Origin: Catenulispora rubra
Lineage (GTDB): Bacteria; Actinomycetota; Actinomycetes; Streptomycetales; Catenulisporaceae
DNA length: 46,796 nt
Assembly (NCBI RefSeq): GCF_015356825.1
Contig: NZ_JAACYW010000061.1
Location: 1 to 46,796 of the forward strand
Direction: 5' to 3'
Positions 21,449 through 29,286 of the stretch are shown here, piece after piece. The notes under the pieces are model-generated. The model did no database searches, was not told where the DNA came from, and saw nothing but the letters and a program-made list of their open reading frames with translations. The translations under genes and the position numbers were made by a program. How positions within the stretch are numbered: the first letter of the stretch is position 1; the number at the start of each line of letters is the position of its first letter.

Positions 21449-21904
21449 ATGATCACTATCGGATCTGTCGCGCGTGGCCTTGCCGCTGAGCGGTTCGAGT
21501 TCTTGGCTGAGCAGTACCGCGGACGGCGAAACGCCATCAAGACCTTCACTCACGCAGCGCCTGAGTTCGTCTTCTGGATCTTCCCTGGCGGCGCGCTGTT
21601 CGATGCCAAGAACGCGCACCGCAAGAACGTGCCGCGCGGGTACGAACATATCCTCGACGACGAGCCAGACTATGGCGGTTTCCTCAGGGGACGGCTGCTG
21701 GTGCGATCCGTGGACGGATTCCAGCTGGTCGTTGTCTACTGCCGCGCCGAGGCACTTACTACAGATGGCCACCCCCTGAGGCAGTTGCTGAATGGACTAC
21801 GCCGACTGCCTGTTCCATTGGATCAAGACGCGCTGGTGATCAGCGACAACGGCGACATCTACGGAACCGTGGAAGACCTGGTGGCGCGTGAGAACGGAAC
21901 GTAG
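21449..21904 (+). CDS. Conserved-looking hypothetical protein
   Basis: The 151-residue soluble protein contains AIKTFTHAAPEFVFWIFPGG, RGYEHILDDEPDYGGFLRGR and DALVISDNGDIYGTVEDLV, giving a compact alpha/beta look, but I know no domain for it. Third-position GC is lower than in its neighbours, so it may have been acquired. The ATG at 21449 is chosen by the start of good codon use; no convincing ribosome site precedes it and the frame is open further upstream. It is separated from the sigma operon by a terminator, so it has its own promoter. Confidence 0.6.
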   Translation: MITIGSVARGLAAERFEFLAEQYRGRRNAIKTFTHAAPEFVFWIFPGGALFDAKNAHRKNVPRGYEHILDDEPDYGGFLRGRLLVRSVDGFQLVVVYCRAEALTTDGHPLRQLLNGLRRLPVPLDQDALVISDNGDIYGTVEDLVARENGT

Positions 21905-22091
21905 CCGACTTGCGGCGTTATTGGTGACGATGGCCGGGGAACCGCGCCTGCAGATGGTCAAGCAGGGCAGCTCTGGCGGCGGCAAGATCGGACACCTGAA
22001 CATGACGCCCGCGAGCCGTCTGGCACGGAAGGGCGAGCCGAACACCGGAACCTCGCCGAAAACTCTCCCTGGACGACGTGCCTCGAAGTGA
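21888..22091 (+). CDS. Possible small protein overlapping the preceding gene
   Basis: A 67-codon frame starts at GTG 21888, 17 bases inside the end of the previous gene. It encodes a basic, Gly/Ser-rich peptide (SSGGGKIGHLNMTPASRLAR). Codon use in the middle is gene-like but there is no ribosome site and no recognisable domain, so this may be noise. Confidence 0.25.
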   Translation: MRTERSRLAALLVTMAGEPRLQMVKQGSSGGGKIGHLNMTPASRLARKGEPNTGTSPKTLPGRRASK

Positions 22092-22144
22092 CCTCAGACA
22101 GGCGCTCAGCAACCAGGGCTCAGACCTCCGCTGACGATGTCGGC

Positions 22145-22150
22145 TACTAT
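22145..22150 (+). promoter_or_regulatory. -10 element of the polycysteine leader
   Basis: TACTAT, a good TANNNT -10 box, ends 6 bases before the ATG at 22157. Transcription would then begin at or next to the start codon, giving a leaderless mRNA. No strong -35 box is visible. Confidence 0.5.
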
Positions 22151-22156
22151 GAGGGC

Positions 22157-22198
22157 ATGTGTTGCTGCACTGCCATGACTACCCGTACCGCCGCCTAG
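22157..22198 (+). CDS. Polycysteine leader peptide MCCCTAMTTRTAA
   Basis: A 13-codon ORF (ATG TGT TGC TGC ACT GCC ... TAG) encodes three consecutive cysteines directly after the start Met. Short leaderless ORFs with consecutive Cys codons are known in mycobacteria as attenuators: when cysteine is scarce the ribosome stalls on the Cys codons and downstream expression changes. Here the stop codon lies in and just beside the loop of a 10-bp hairpin, so ribosome position must affect folding. No ribosome site precedes the ATG, consistent with leaderless translation. The next gene, a P-loop kinase at 22345, is not an obvious sulfur gene, which makes the case unusual. The peptide itself probably has no function. 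Confidence 0.5.
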   Translation: MCCCTAMTTRTAA

Positions 22199-22255
22199 CG
22201 GCGGTACCGAGGCCGCTGTAAGCGCGGCCTCATTGCCTGCCCCTGCTTGGGGCAG
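22185..22255 (+). promoter_or_regulatory. Three tandem hairpins of a putative attenuator
   Basis: Stem 1: GTACCGCCGC (22185-22194) with 22198-22207, 10 bp, 3-base loop, spanning the leader stop codon. Stem 2: GAGGCCGC (22209-22216) with 22224-22231, 8 bp, 7-base loop. Stem 3: CTGCCCC (22237-22243) with 22249-22255, 7 bp, 5-base loop. The stems are perfect and separated by only 1 and 5 bases. They end 89 bp before the kinase start and look like a riboregulatory leader. Confidence 0.6.
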
Positions 22256-22344
22256 AGCCAGGATGTACCGCCGGATCAGTGTCCTGCCGGCAGCCACGCG
22301 CGTATCCCCGTGCTGCCGGGCCATCCCGCCTGATCAGGGGAGTC

Positions 22345-22965
22345 ATGTCTCAGTCACAGCATTCCGGTTCACCGCGCGAGGAACCATTCCCATGCCCGTC
22401 GGCGGCCGAGCCCGTCATCACGCAGGACCCGCATGTCGCCACCCTGATCCTGATGGTCGGGCTTCCCGCGGCCGGGAAGACCACCCGGGCCGAACAGCTC
22501 GCCGCGACGCACCGGGCGCTGCGCCTGACCCCGGACCACTGGATGATCCCGCTGTTCGGGGACTCGATGGCCGACGGCAAGCGCTGGGTCCTCGAAGGCC
22601 GGCTCATCTCGGTCGCCCTTCAAGCGCTGCGGCTGGGGACCAGCGTCGTGCTCGACTACGGGCTCTGGGGCCGCGACGAACGGTCGGCACTGCGCTGGCT
22701 GGCCCACGCGGCCGGAGCCGCATGCCAGGTGGTCTACCTGCCCGTGGACAAGAACGTCCAACTCGCCCGCATCGTGCACCGCCAGGAAACCACACCGCAT
22801 CGGACATTCCCGATGAGCGAGGCCGACGTCGACACCTGGCGCAAACAATTCCAGGCGCCCGACGCCGCCGAACTCGACGGCGGCGAGATCCCCGACCCGC
22901 CGGCAGGGTGGCCGGGCTGGCGAGAGTGGGCTGCTGACCACTGGCCCTCATGCACCGATGGCTAA
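22345..22965 (+). CDS. P-loop ATP-binding kinase-like protein (AAA_33 type)
   Basis: The 206-residue protein has a Walker A GLPAAGKTTRAEQL (about 39-52) after a strand LILMV, the DHWM acidic position about 20 residues further, a SVVLDYGLWGRDERSALR stretch where related kinases have a D-x-G base, and a lid with RIVHRQETT. This is the AAA_33/zeta-like family, which phosphorylates small molecules, nucleotides, sugars or antibiotics in the cytosol; no substrate can be assigned. ATG 22345 follows GGGGAG. A roughly 30-residue polar N-terminal extension precedes the kinase core. The polycysteine leader and hairpins upstream suggest attenuation. Confidence 0.85.
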   Translation: MSQSQHSGSPREEPFPCPSAAEPVITQDPHVATLILMVGLPAAGKTTRAEQLAATHRALRLTPDHWMIPLFGDSMADGKRWVLEGRLISVALQALRLGTSVVLDYGLWGRDERSALRWLAHAAGAACQVVYLPVDKNVQLARIVHRQETTPHRTFPMSEADVDTWRKQFQAPDAAELDGGEIPDPPAGWPGWREWAADHWPSCTDG

Positions 22966-23149
22966 CCCAGCTGTACTGAACCGCCCGGAATCGTGCCACA
23001 CTCCTCCGTTCGACAGCAGGTCAAGCGGGATCCTGACCTGGTGTCAAAGCTGTAGCCGTAGCAGGGACTCGGGGCGCTTCACTGTGGACGCTGGCTCGCC
23101 GGTCCCATTGGGTCGTTGACAGGTACTGGCGATTCAGCAGCATCGCGGC

Positions 23150-23174
23150 CCCGGCTCGTGGGAATCGAGCCGGG
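23150..23174 (-). terminator. Hairpin after the lectin-glycosidase gene
   Basis: CCCGGCTCG (23150-23158) pairs perfectly with CGAGCCGGG (23166-23174) around a 7-base loop, 28 bp beyond the stop of the minus-strand glycosidase. I see nothing else in the gap from 22966 to 23201. Confidence 0.75.
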
Positions 23175-23201
23175 ACCGCAGTCGTATCGCCGGGTCTTGA
23201 T

Positions 23202-25859
23202 CTACTTCGGAAGCGTCCACTGTTGGTTGGCTGTGCCGGCCACACAGTCCTGGATCTGCAGACTGGTGCCGGATCCTCCGGAGCCCGGGTCGGTCAGACA
23301 GCGGCCCGACAGCGGGTTCAGCAGCTGGCCGCCGGATTGCTGCCAGACCTGGGATGCAGTGGTGTTGCAGGTGTAGAGCTGGACGGCAGTGCCGTTCGCG
23401 GTGTTGCCGTCGCGCACGTCCAGGCACTTGCCGAACGCCTGCAGTGCGCTGTCGGACGCGACGGTCCAGGACTGCGAGGCGGTGTAGTTGCAGGTGTAGA
23501 CCTGCACCGGTGTCCTGTCGGCGGTGTTGCCTCCGGACACGTCCAGGCACAGACCGGCGTAGCCGGTGACCGGGCCGGTCGGCGGCACATACGGCACCGG
23601 CGCTGTGCTCCAGCAGCTCCAGGAGTTCGGGTCGCTGGGCGAGCCGGCCTGGGCGAAGGCGGACGGGTTGTAGAGGTTGCCCCAGGTGCAGGCGTCGTTC
23701 ATGTCCATCGAGACGTGTGTGCCGGAGTCGGTGACGCACCGCCAGTCGTTCGCGGTGGTGCCGTCCAGGCTGGCGCCCCCGATGTCGCCGATGGACTTGC
23801 AGTACGAGGTGAGATCGAGCCCGCCGATCTGCTGGAAGGCGGGGACCGTGCTCAGGGTGACGGTCACGCTCGTCGTACCGGACGGCAGGGTGACGATGCC
23901 GTTGGCGTTGTCGACGGTACCGGCGCTGGCCGAGGCGACGTTCCCGACGAAGTCCGGGATCTCGAATGCGACGCCTGCAGCGGGTGCGGCGCCGCTGAGG
24001 GTGAGTGTGACGGCGTTCCCGCTGGTACTGACGGTGGCTCCAATTCGCTTGCCGCCGGTGATGGGGTAGTTGGTCGCGCTGACGGTCTGCCCGCTGCGCA
24101 GCCACTCGTCGGGCACGCCGCGGCCGACGATGACCTGGCCGTCGGACTTCTCGGCCATCAACGAGTCGAGCAGGACGTGCGAGGCGTTGGCCTGGCCCCA
24201 CATGTGCGGGCTGGAGCCGGTGCCGGCGGTGGCGTGACGGCCTGGGCCCCACGCGGTCGTCCCGGCTGTCGGGATGCCTTCCCACCAGGAGAACGGGGCG
24301 CTCTGAGTGTTGTTGATCATGAATTGGTAGTCGTAGATGCCTTCGCTGCGGTGACCGGTGCTGGAGAGGCCGGCTTCTCCGTAGCCTGCGTTGTACGCGG
24401 TGCTGTAGCCGGGGTAGCCGCCGTAGGTGTGCGGGGGCAGGCTGGTCAGGTGCGCGAAGCCGTAGTCGTAGGTGGCGTCGAGCATGGTGGCCAGCGGGCC
24501 GGTCCGGTTGGCGCCGAACAGGTATCCGTCCCAGTTCCAGCGGCCGAACAGCAGCGTCGAGGCCCAGTTCGCGTCGTTGGGGTAGCTGCAGCGGTTCGAG
24601 GTGTTCGGCACGTCGATCGCGCAGGGCAGGTAGCTCAGACCGTTGGCGTTGATGGTGGACTGGATTTCGGTGTTCACGGCTGAGAACAGGGTGCTGTACT
24701 CGTTCGCCGCCCACGTGGCCTCGGCGCTGTTGCCGAGCTTGGCGGCGATGTACTGATAGGCCAGCAGCCCGGTCAGAGCGGACTCGTCATCGACGGTCCA
24801 ATGGCCGTCGGCGTCGATGGCGTTGGAGGACATCATCGTTCCGCCCGGGCCGGTGGCGTCTGTGGCGATCTGGTGGGCGTTGGCTTTTATGGTGCTGAAG
24901 TTCGCGGATACGAACGCGGCGTCACCGCTCTTCTCCAGATACACCGCCCACGGCCAGCTGTACTTGTACGTGGCGTCGGGGTAGGTCGTGGAGGTGAAGG
25001 GGCCGCTCAGGGTGGCCAGGTAGGCGTGCGCGTTGGCGAGATCGCCCTCGGTGAGCAGGTTGGTCAGGATGCCGATCACGTCGTGGTCGAACAGCTGGTC
25101 GTAGCCGTTCTCCCCGACGTCGAGGTTGTTCCCGTCCTTGACGATGTTGGTGTAGATGTACCCCGCCTTGTAGGCGTTGACCAGGCGCGGGTCCGGAACG
25201 TTGATCTGGGCTATCCCGGCGAGTCTCGCGTCCCAGTACGACGTCATGTGCGCGTAGTGGGAGTTGTAACAGCCGGCGGCGACCAGGTCCGCGTTGGCCG
25301 GCCAGGGGTAGCTGCCGCCGAACTCGTCGACTGCGATGACGTAGTCGTGGTTGACGGTCTGGCCGGGGTTGACGGTCGTCGGGGCCGAGTTGAGGGGCAG
25401 GAGCTGACTCGACGGTGCCGGGTCTTCGACATGGGCCACGCTGTCGTGGTTGTAGACGCTCACCCGGGAGTAGACGGCCACGTAGGCCCGGCCGTGGATG
25501 GTGACCTTGTCGCCGAAGTTTGTGATGGTCACGGTCGTGTTGTCGCGCTGGAAACTTGTGACCAGGGCCGGGTAGTAGCCGCCGGCATTGGACCACTGCA
25601 TGCTTGCCGGGTTGTCGTAGATGCCGAATCCGACCGTGATGTTCTTGCCGGCGCGGATGTCGAAGCTGCCGTCGGCGTGCGCGACAGCGGCGTCCTTGTC
25701 GCCGTCCCAGCCGATCACGCCGCTGTCCACCTGGTTGGTGGCGGCGTGGACCGTGCTGGGGTGCGTGAGCTGGCCGCCGATCGTGGTCGCGACAAGCGCG
25801 ATCGCGGCTGCGACGCTCAAGAGCCGAGATCGGCGCGATCTCAAGGGTCTTTTCATCAT
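23202..25859 (-). CDS. Secreted six-hairpin glycosidase with C-terminal ricin-type lectin domain
   Basis: The 885-residue protein starts with a twin-Arg-like and Sec-type signal (MMKRPLRSRRSRLLSVAAAI then AlaThrValHisAla cleavage region). A beta-rich N-terminal part (about 50-210) precedes an alpha/alpha-barrel-like catalytic region (about 215-600, with DHDVIGIL, YSWPWAVYLE, TVDDESALTGLLAY, WEGIP and WGQANAS), which I can place only as a six-hairpin glycosidase. A Cys-containing domain (YCKSIGDIGG, about 695-745) and a ricin-B trefoil (CBM13; LCLDVSGGNTADRTPVQVYT, KCLDVRDGNTANGTAVQLYT and the third Q-W repeat ending TANQQWTLPK) follow. It should bind and cut a polysaccharide outside the cell. 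ATG 25859 follows AGAGGA; a second ATG is adjacent. A perfect LacI-type palindrome lies 79 bp upstream. The exact substrate is unknown. Confidence 0.88.
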   Translation of the reverse strand: MMKRPLRSRRSRLLSVAAAIALVATTIGGQLTHPSTVHAATNQVDSGVIGWDGDKDAAVAHADGSFDIRAGKNITVGFGIYDNPASMQWSNAGGYYPALVTSFQRDNTTVTITNFGDKVTIHGRAYVAVYSRVSVYNHDSVAHVEDPAPSSQLLPLNSAPTTVNPGQTVNHDYVIAVDEFGGSYPWPANADLVAAGCYNSHYAHMTSYWDARLAGIAQINVPDPRLVNAYKAGYIYTNIVKDGNNLDVGENGYDQLFDHDVIGILTNLLTEGDLANAHAYLATLSGPFTSTTYPDATYKYSWPWAVYLEKSGDAAFVSANFSTIKANAHQIATDATGPGGTMMSSNAIDADGHWTVDDESALTGLLAYQYIAAKLGNSAEATWAANEYSTLFSAVNTEIQSTINANGLSYLPCAIDVPNTSNRCSYPNDANWASTLLFGRWNWDGYLFGANRTGPLATMLDATYDYGFAHLTSLPPHTYGGYPGYSTAYNAGYGEAGLSSTGHRSEGIYDYQFMINNTQSAPFSWWEGIPTAGTTAWGPGRHATAGTGSSPHMWGQANASHVLLDSLMAEKSDGQVIVGRGVPDEWLRSGQTVSATNYPITGGKRIGATVSTSGNAVTLTLSGAAPAAGVAFEIPDFVGNVASASAGTVDNANGIVTLPSGTTSVTVTLSTVPAFQQIGGLDLTSYCKSIGDIGGASLDGTTANDWRCVTDSGTHVSMDMNDACTWGNLYNPSAFAQAGSPSDPNSWSCWSTAPVPYVPPTGPVTGYAGLCLDVSGGNTADRTPVQVYTCNYTASQSWTVASDSALQAFGKCLDVRDGNTANGTAVQLYTCNTTASQVWQQSGGQLLNPLSGRCLTDPGSGGSGTSLQIQDCVAGTANQQWTLPK

Positions 25860-25937
25860 CTGTCCTCTTTGGCGGTCGACGAGCGCGGGGGGTGATGTGC
25901 GGTGATGTGGTGACCTCGAGGTGGCGGACGTAGAGCT

Positions 25938-25951
25938 TTTTGACGTCAAAA
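25938..25951. promoter_or_regulatory. LacI operator, copy 1 (TTTTGACGTCAAAA)
   Basis: A perfect 14-bp palindrome with a central CG, the architecture of LacI-family operators, lies 79 bp upstream of the secreted glycosidase start. It is identical to the copy at 27198-27211. The intervening lacI gene is the likely binder. Confidence 0.85.
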
Positions 25952-26059
25952 TTCGGTAGCGCAGACGAAACCAAAAGGCTGAGCGCGTGTCAAGGGTTTC
26001 GGGCGTGCGAACGCCCGCCGACGCGGAGTCGGTGGGCTTCGCCGTGGGGTGGAACAGGT

Positions 26060-27106
26060 TCAGAGAACGCCGCGCGCGGGGCTCGCGCTGGAACCGCGGA
26101 TGACCAGTCGGGGAGTGAGAAGCTGCTGGTCGGCGGGGAGGTCGCCGAGCAGCGCGGCGATGACGCGCTGGCCGACGAGCTCGATGGGCTGACGGATGCT
26201 GCTCAGGTCCAGTGCCGCGGCCGTCGGCGTGTCGTCGAACCCGACGATGGCGACGTCCCGGCCGACTTCCAGTCCCCAGCGGTGGACGGCGCCCATGACG
26301 CCGACGGCCAACGTGTCCGTGGCGGTGACGAACGCGGTCGGCGGATCGGGTTGCTCCAGCAGATGGAAAGCCATCTGCGCGGCGATGGTGACGGAGTCCT
26401 CACAGCGCATCTCCAACCCGAGGCTCGTGGTCAGACCATGGCGTTCGATCGCTTGCTGGAAGCCTTCAGAGCGCCGGTCGCCGACGTTCTGCCCCGCCGG
26501 CCAGCCGATGAAGGCGATCCGGCGGTGGCCGCGGTGGACCAGGTGGTCCACCGCGGACCCGGTGCCGACGACGTTGTCCACGTCGACCCAGGGATATGCC
26601 TCGACCCCGGTGGCGGTGCGGCCGAAGGCGACGAACGGCACACCGGCGGCCAGTAGCGCGGCCGGGCGTGAATCGTCGGCGGTGATGTCGTAGAGCACGA
26701 AGGAGTCGGCCGCGCCGGTGCGGTGCATCCGGGCCACGGCCTCAGCCTCGGAGGCTTCGTCGGCCGCGGTGAACAGCACCAGATGGTGGTCGGCGGCCCG
26801 GCCGGCCTCGGCGAGCGCGTGCAGGAACCGGTCGTGGATCGAGGCCAGGGCCCCGGGCGCGAGCGGCTCGATCCGGTAGCCGATCATCCGCGAGGCGCTC
26901 TCCCGGAGCGCCTGCGCCAGCCGGTTGGGCCGGTAGCCGAGTTCGGCGATGGCCTGCTCGACCCGCTCACGCGTGGCAGGCCGGACCCGCTCGGGTGCGC
27001 GCAGCACGTTGGACACGGTCTGTCCGGACACGCCAGCGGCCCGCGCGACGTCCGTCTGCGTCGGCGCGACCGCGCCCTTCGCCGGTCGGCGTTCCTGCGC
27101 TGCCAC
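26060..27106 (-). CDS. LacI-family transcriptional regulator
   Basis: The 348-residue repressor has the N-terminal HTH (TQTDVARAAGVSGQTVSNVL, then PATRERVEQAIAELGYRPN with the hinge helix RLAQALRESAS) and a periplasmic-binding-protein-like sugar-sensing domain (about 70-348, with AFGRTATG, HRRIAFIGWPAG, TAFVTATDTLAVGVMGAVHR and VGFDDTP). I favour GTG 27106 because GGAGGA (27111-27116) is correctly spaced; a longer frame to GTG 27187 adds 27 residues without a better site. Identical operators before the flanking glycosidase and before the debranching-like gene, about 90 bp upstream of this gene too, suggest it represses both and itself until a sugar from the polymer is bound. Confidence 0.95.
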   Translation of the reverse strand: MAAQERRPAKGAVAPTQTDVARAAGVSGQTVSNVLRAPERVRPATRERVEQAIAELGYRPNRLAQALRESASRMIGYRIEPLAPGALASIHDRFLHALAEAGRAADHHLVLFTAADEASEAEAVARMHRTGAADSFVLYDITADDSRPAALLAAGVPFVAFGRTATGVEAYPWVDVDNVVGTGSAVDHLVHRGHRRIAFIGWPAGQNVGDRRSEGFQQAIERHGLTTSLGLEMRCEDSVTIAAQMAFHLLEQPDPPTAFVTATDTLAVGVMGAVHRWGLEVGRDVAIVGFDDTPTAAALDLSSIRQPIELVGQRVIAALLGDLPADQQLLTPRLVIRGSSASPARGVL

Positions 27107-27197
27107 TGCGTCCTCCGCTTCCCTGGGGTCTGTGCATTGTCTCGAATTCGACTCTGGCGCTTCGACGTTCGGGTCTGTTAACGTCACCGCTACAAAA

Positions 27198-27211
27198 TTT
27201 TGACGTCAAAA
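27198..27211. promoter_or_regulatory. LacI operator, copy 2 (TTTTGACGTCAAAA)
   Basis: The same perfect palindrome as at 25938, here flanked by A and T so that 16 bp are symmetrical (ATTTTGACGTCAAAAT, 27197-27212). It lies between the lacI gene and the divergent debranching-like gene and can serve both promoters. Confidence 0.85.
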
Positions 27212-27258
27212 TCATCTGGCGTCCAGTCTTGCCGATCTTCCAGATGGAGGCCGCCGCC

Positions 27259-29172
27259 GTGAGCTACCACCGCCAGCCGGCTCTGCACGATTCGGTCACC
27301 CTGCTGTGGGCGCCCGGAGTGTGCTTGAGCACGGACGACGGCCAGATCCGCGCCGGGGGTCTCGACGGCTACTACCGCAGCGACCGGCGGGTGCTGTCAC
27401 GGCTGGACGTGGAGCTGGAGGACGCGGCGGCCGTCCCCCTGGGCCACCGGATGACCGGCGCGGCCGGCGCCGTCTTCACCGCCCAGGTCCGCCCCGCCGG
27501 TGATCTCTCCGACGATGCCACAGTCCTCATGCACCGCTATCGCGACGTCGGGCCCGACACGCTGACCGAACGTGTACACCTCTCCAGTTTCAGCGCCGAG
27601 CAGGTCACGGTGACGTTGCGTGTGCGCTGTGCCTCCGATCTGGCCGCGATGCATCGGGTCCGCAGCGGTGACCAGCTGGACCCCGTCGCACCCGAACTCG
27701 GACCCGCTCACGTCGCGTGGTCCGTTTCCGGATACACGGCTCGTCTCACCGCGGACCCCGCGCCCCTGGCGGTCGAAGCAGCGGGCGGTACAGCCGAACT
27801 GACCTTCCGGATCGACCTGGCACCAGGGCAGTCCTCCGTGATCACCATGCGGGCCATGAGCAAGGACGCACCCGACCCGGAAGCGCGCGTGTTCCTACCA
27901 GTCGCTGCCGACGATCGCCCCGTCCTGGCGGGACATCTGCTGAGAGAGCCCACGGATCCGCGGCGACGGCAGCTGATGAACACCAGCCTGCAGGATCTGG
28001 AGCACATGGTGCTCGCCGACCCGCAGAATCCGGCCGACCGATTCCTTGCCGCCGGCAGCCCCTGGTACTTCACCTTGTTCGGCCGGGACGCACTGTGGTC
28101 GGCCCAACTGCTCCTGTCGATCGACGCCGGCTTGGCCGCCGGCACACTGCGCGCGCTGGCACGGCGGCAGGGGCGGCAGGAGAACCCAGCCACCGAAGAG
28201 CAGCCCGGCAAGATCCTGCACGAAGTCAGGCGCGAGACGCTCCGCGTCGGGAACATGGTCATCCCGCCGGTGTACTACGGCACGATCGACGCGACCCTAC
28301 TGTGGATCCGCCTGCTGCACGACGCCTCGATCGCCGGCATGCCCGAGGCCGAGGTGGCGGCGCTGCTGCCGAACCTGCAGGCCGCGCTCGGATGGATCCT
28401 GCAGTACGCCGACGCGGACGGCGACGGCTTCGTCGAATATCTCTCCTCCGTTCGCGGTGGACTGGCCAATCAGGGCTGGAAGGACACGCCGGACGCCGTG
28501 CGGTGGGCCGACGGCCGCCGCGCTACCGCACCGCTGGCCCTGTGCGAAGTCCAGGGCTATGCCTACGCCGCCGCGACCAAGGGCGCTGCGTTACTGGACG
28601 CCTTCGGCCTTCCCGGCGCCGCACGCTGGCGCGAATGGGCCGAGAGCCTGCAAGAGCGGTTCCGGAAGACCTTCTGGCTCACCGACGAGTTCGGCCGGTA
28701 CCCGGCGATCGCCCTCGACGCGAACAAGGAACCGGTCGACGGTGCGGCCTCGAACATGGGACACCTGCTCGGCACCGGTCTGCTCACCGCCGATGAAGCC
28801 CGATCGATCGCGGACCGCATCGTCAAGCCCGATCTGAACTGCGGCTTCGGACTGCGGACCTTGTCCTCGACCAGTGACGCGTTCAATCCGCTGAGCTACC
28901 ACTGCGGCAGTGTCTGGCCGCACGACACCGCCATAGCCGTCCTCGGTCTGGCCGCCGAGGGCGAGCACGCAGCGGCCCGTGCCCTGGCCGAAGGGCTCCT
29001 GGCCGCAGCCGAGACCTTCGACCACCGCCTCCCGGAACTCTTCGCCGGCACCTCGGCCAAGGAGTGCCAGCCCGTCGTGCCCTACGCGACCGCCTGCCGA
29101 CCGCAGGCGTGGTCCGCAGCCGGGGCAGTGGCCATCGTCTCCTATCTGGAGGGGTGGTCGCCTGCGCCGTAG
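27259..29172 (+). CDS. Glycogen-debranching-like enzyme (amylo-alpha-1,6-glucosidase family)
   Basis: The 637-residue cytosolic protein has a beta-rich N-terminal domain (about 1-215; GLDGYYRSDRRVLSRL is typical of the debranching N-terminal domain) and an alpha/alpha toroid (about 240-637) with SPWYFTLFGRDALWSAQLLL, GWKDTPDA, EVQGYAYAA and YHCGSVWPHDTAI. GRDALW and WPHDTA are signature stretches of GH63/GH133-like glucosidases; the acids in GRDAL and GWKD are candidate catalytic residues. It probably removes glucose units from imported oligosaccharides. I prefer GTG 27259 because GGAGG (27246-27250) is 8 bases upstream; ATG 27244 lacks a site. It is the first gene after the shared operator, and the ABC importer follows 114 bp downstream. 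Confidence 0.88.
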   Translation: MSYHRQPALHDSVTLLWAPGVCLSTDDGQIRAGGLDGYYRSDRRVLSRLDVELEDAAAVPLGHRMTGAAGAVFTAQVRPAGDLSDDATVLMHRYRDVGPDTLTERVHLSSFSAEQVTVTLRVRCASDLAAMHRVRSGDQLDPVAPELGPAHVAWSVSGYTARLTADPAPLAVEAAGGTAELTFRIDLAPGQSSVITMRAMSKDAPDPEARVFLPVAADDRPVLAGHLLREPTDPRRRQLMNTSLQDLEHMVLADPQNPADRFLAAGSPWYFTLFGRDALWSAQLLLSIDAGLAAGTLRALARRQGRQENPATEEQPGKILHEVRRETLRVGNMVIPPVYYGTIDATLLWIRLLHDASIAGMPEAEVAALLPNLQAALGWILQYADADGDGFVEYLSSVRGGLANQGWKDTPDAVRWADGRRATAPLALCEVQGYAYAAATKGAALLDAFGLPGAARWREWAESLQERFRKTFWLTDEFGRYPAIALDANKEPVDGAASNMGHLLGTGLLTADEARSIADRIVKPDLNCGFGLRTLSSTSDAFNPLSYHCGSVWPHDTAIAVLGLAAEGEHAAARALAEGLLAAAETFDHRLPELFAGTSAKECQPVVPYATACRPQAWSAAGAVAIVSYLEGWSPAP

Positions 29173-29286
29173 AACACGGAGATCACTGCACCGTCACAGA
29201 ACGGCCGCCGGTTACTCCACACCTTTGACAAGTCGCTAATACTCGCTCCAGGGCCGCGCTCGGCCCCGTCATCAGGGAGAACGACC

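Noticed and set aside
29224..29241. TTGACA followed by TAATAC before the sugar-binding lipoprotein
   Set aside because: The two boxes are only 6 bp apart, so they cannot be the -35 and -10 of one sigma-70 promoter.
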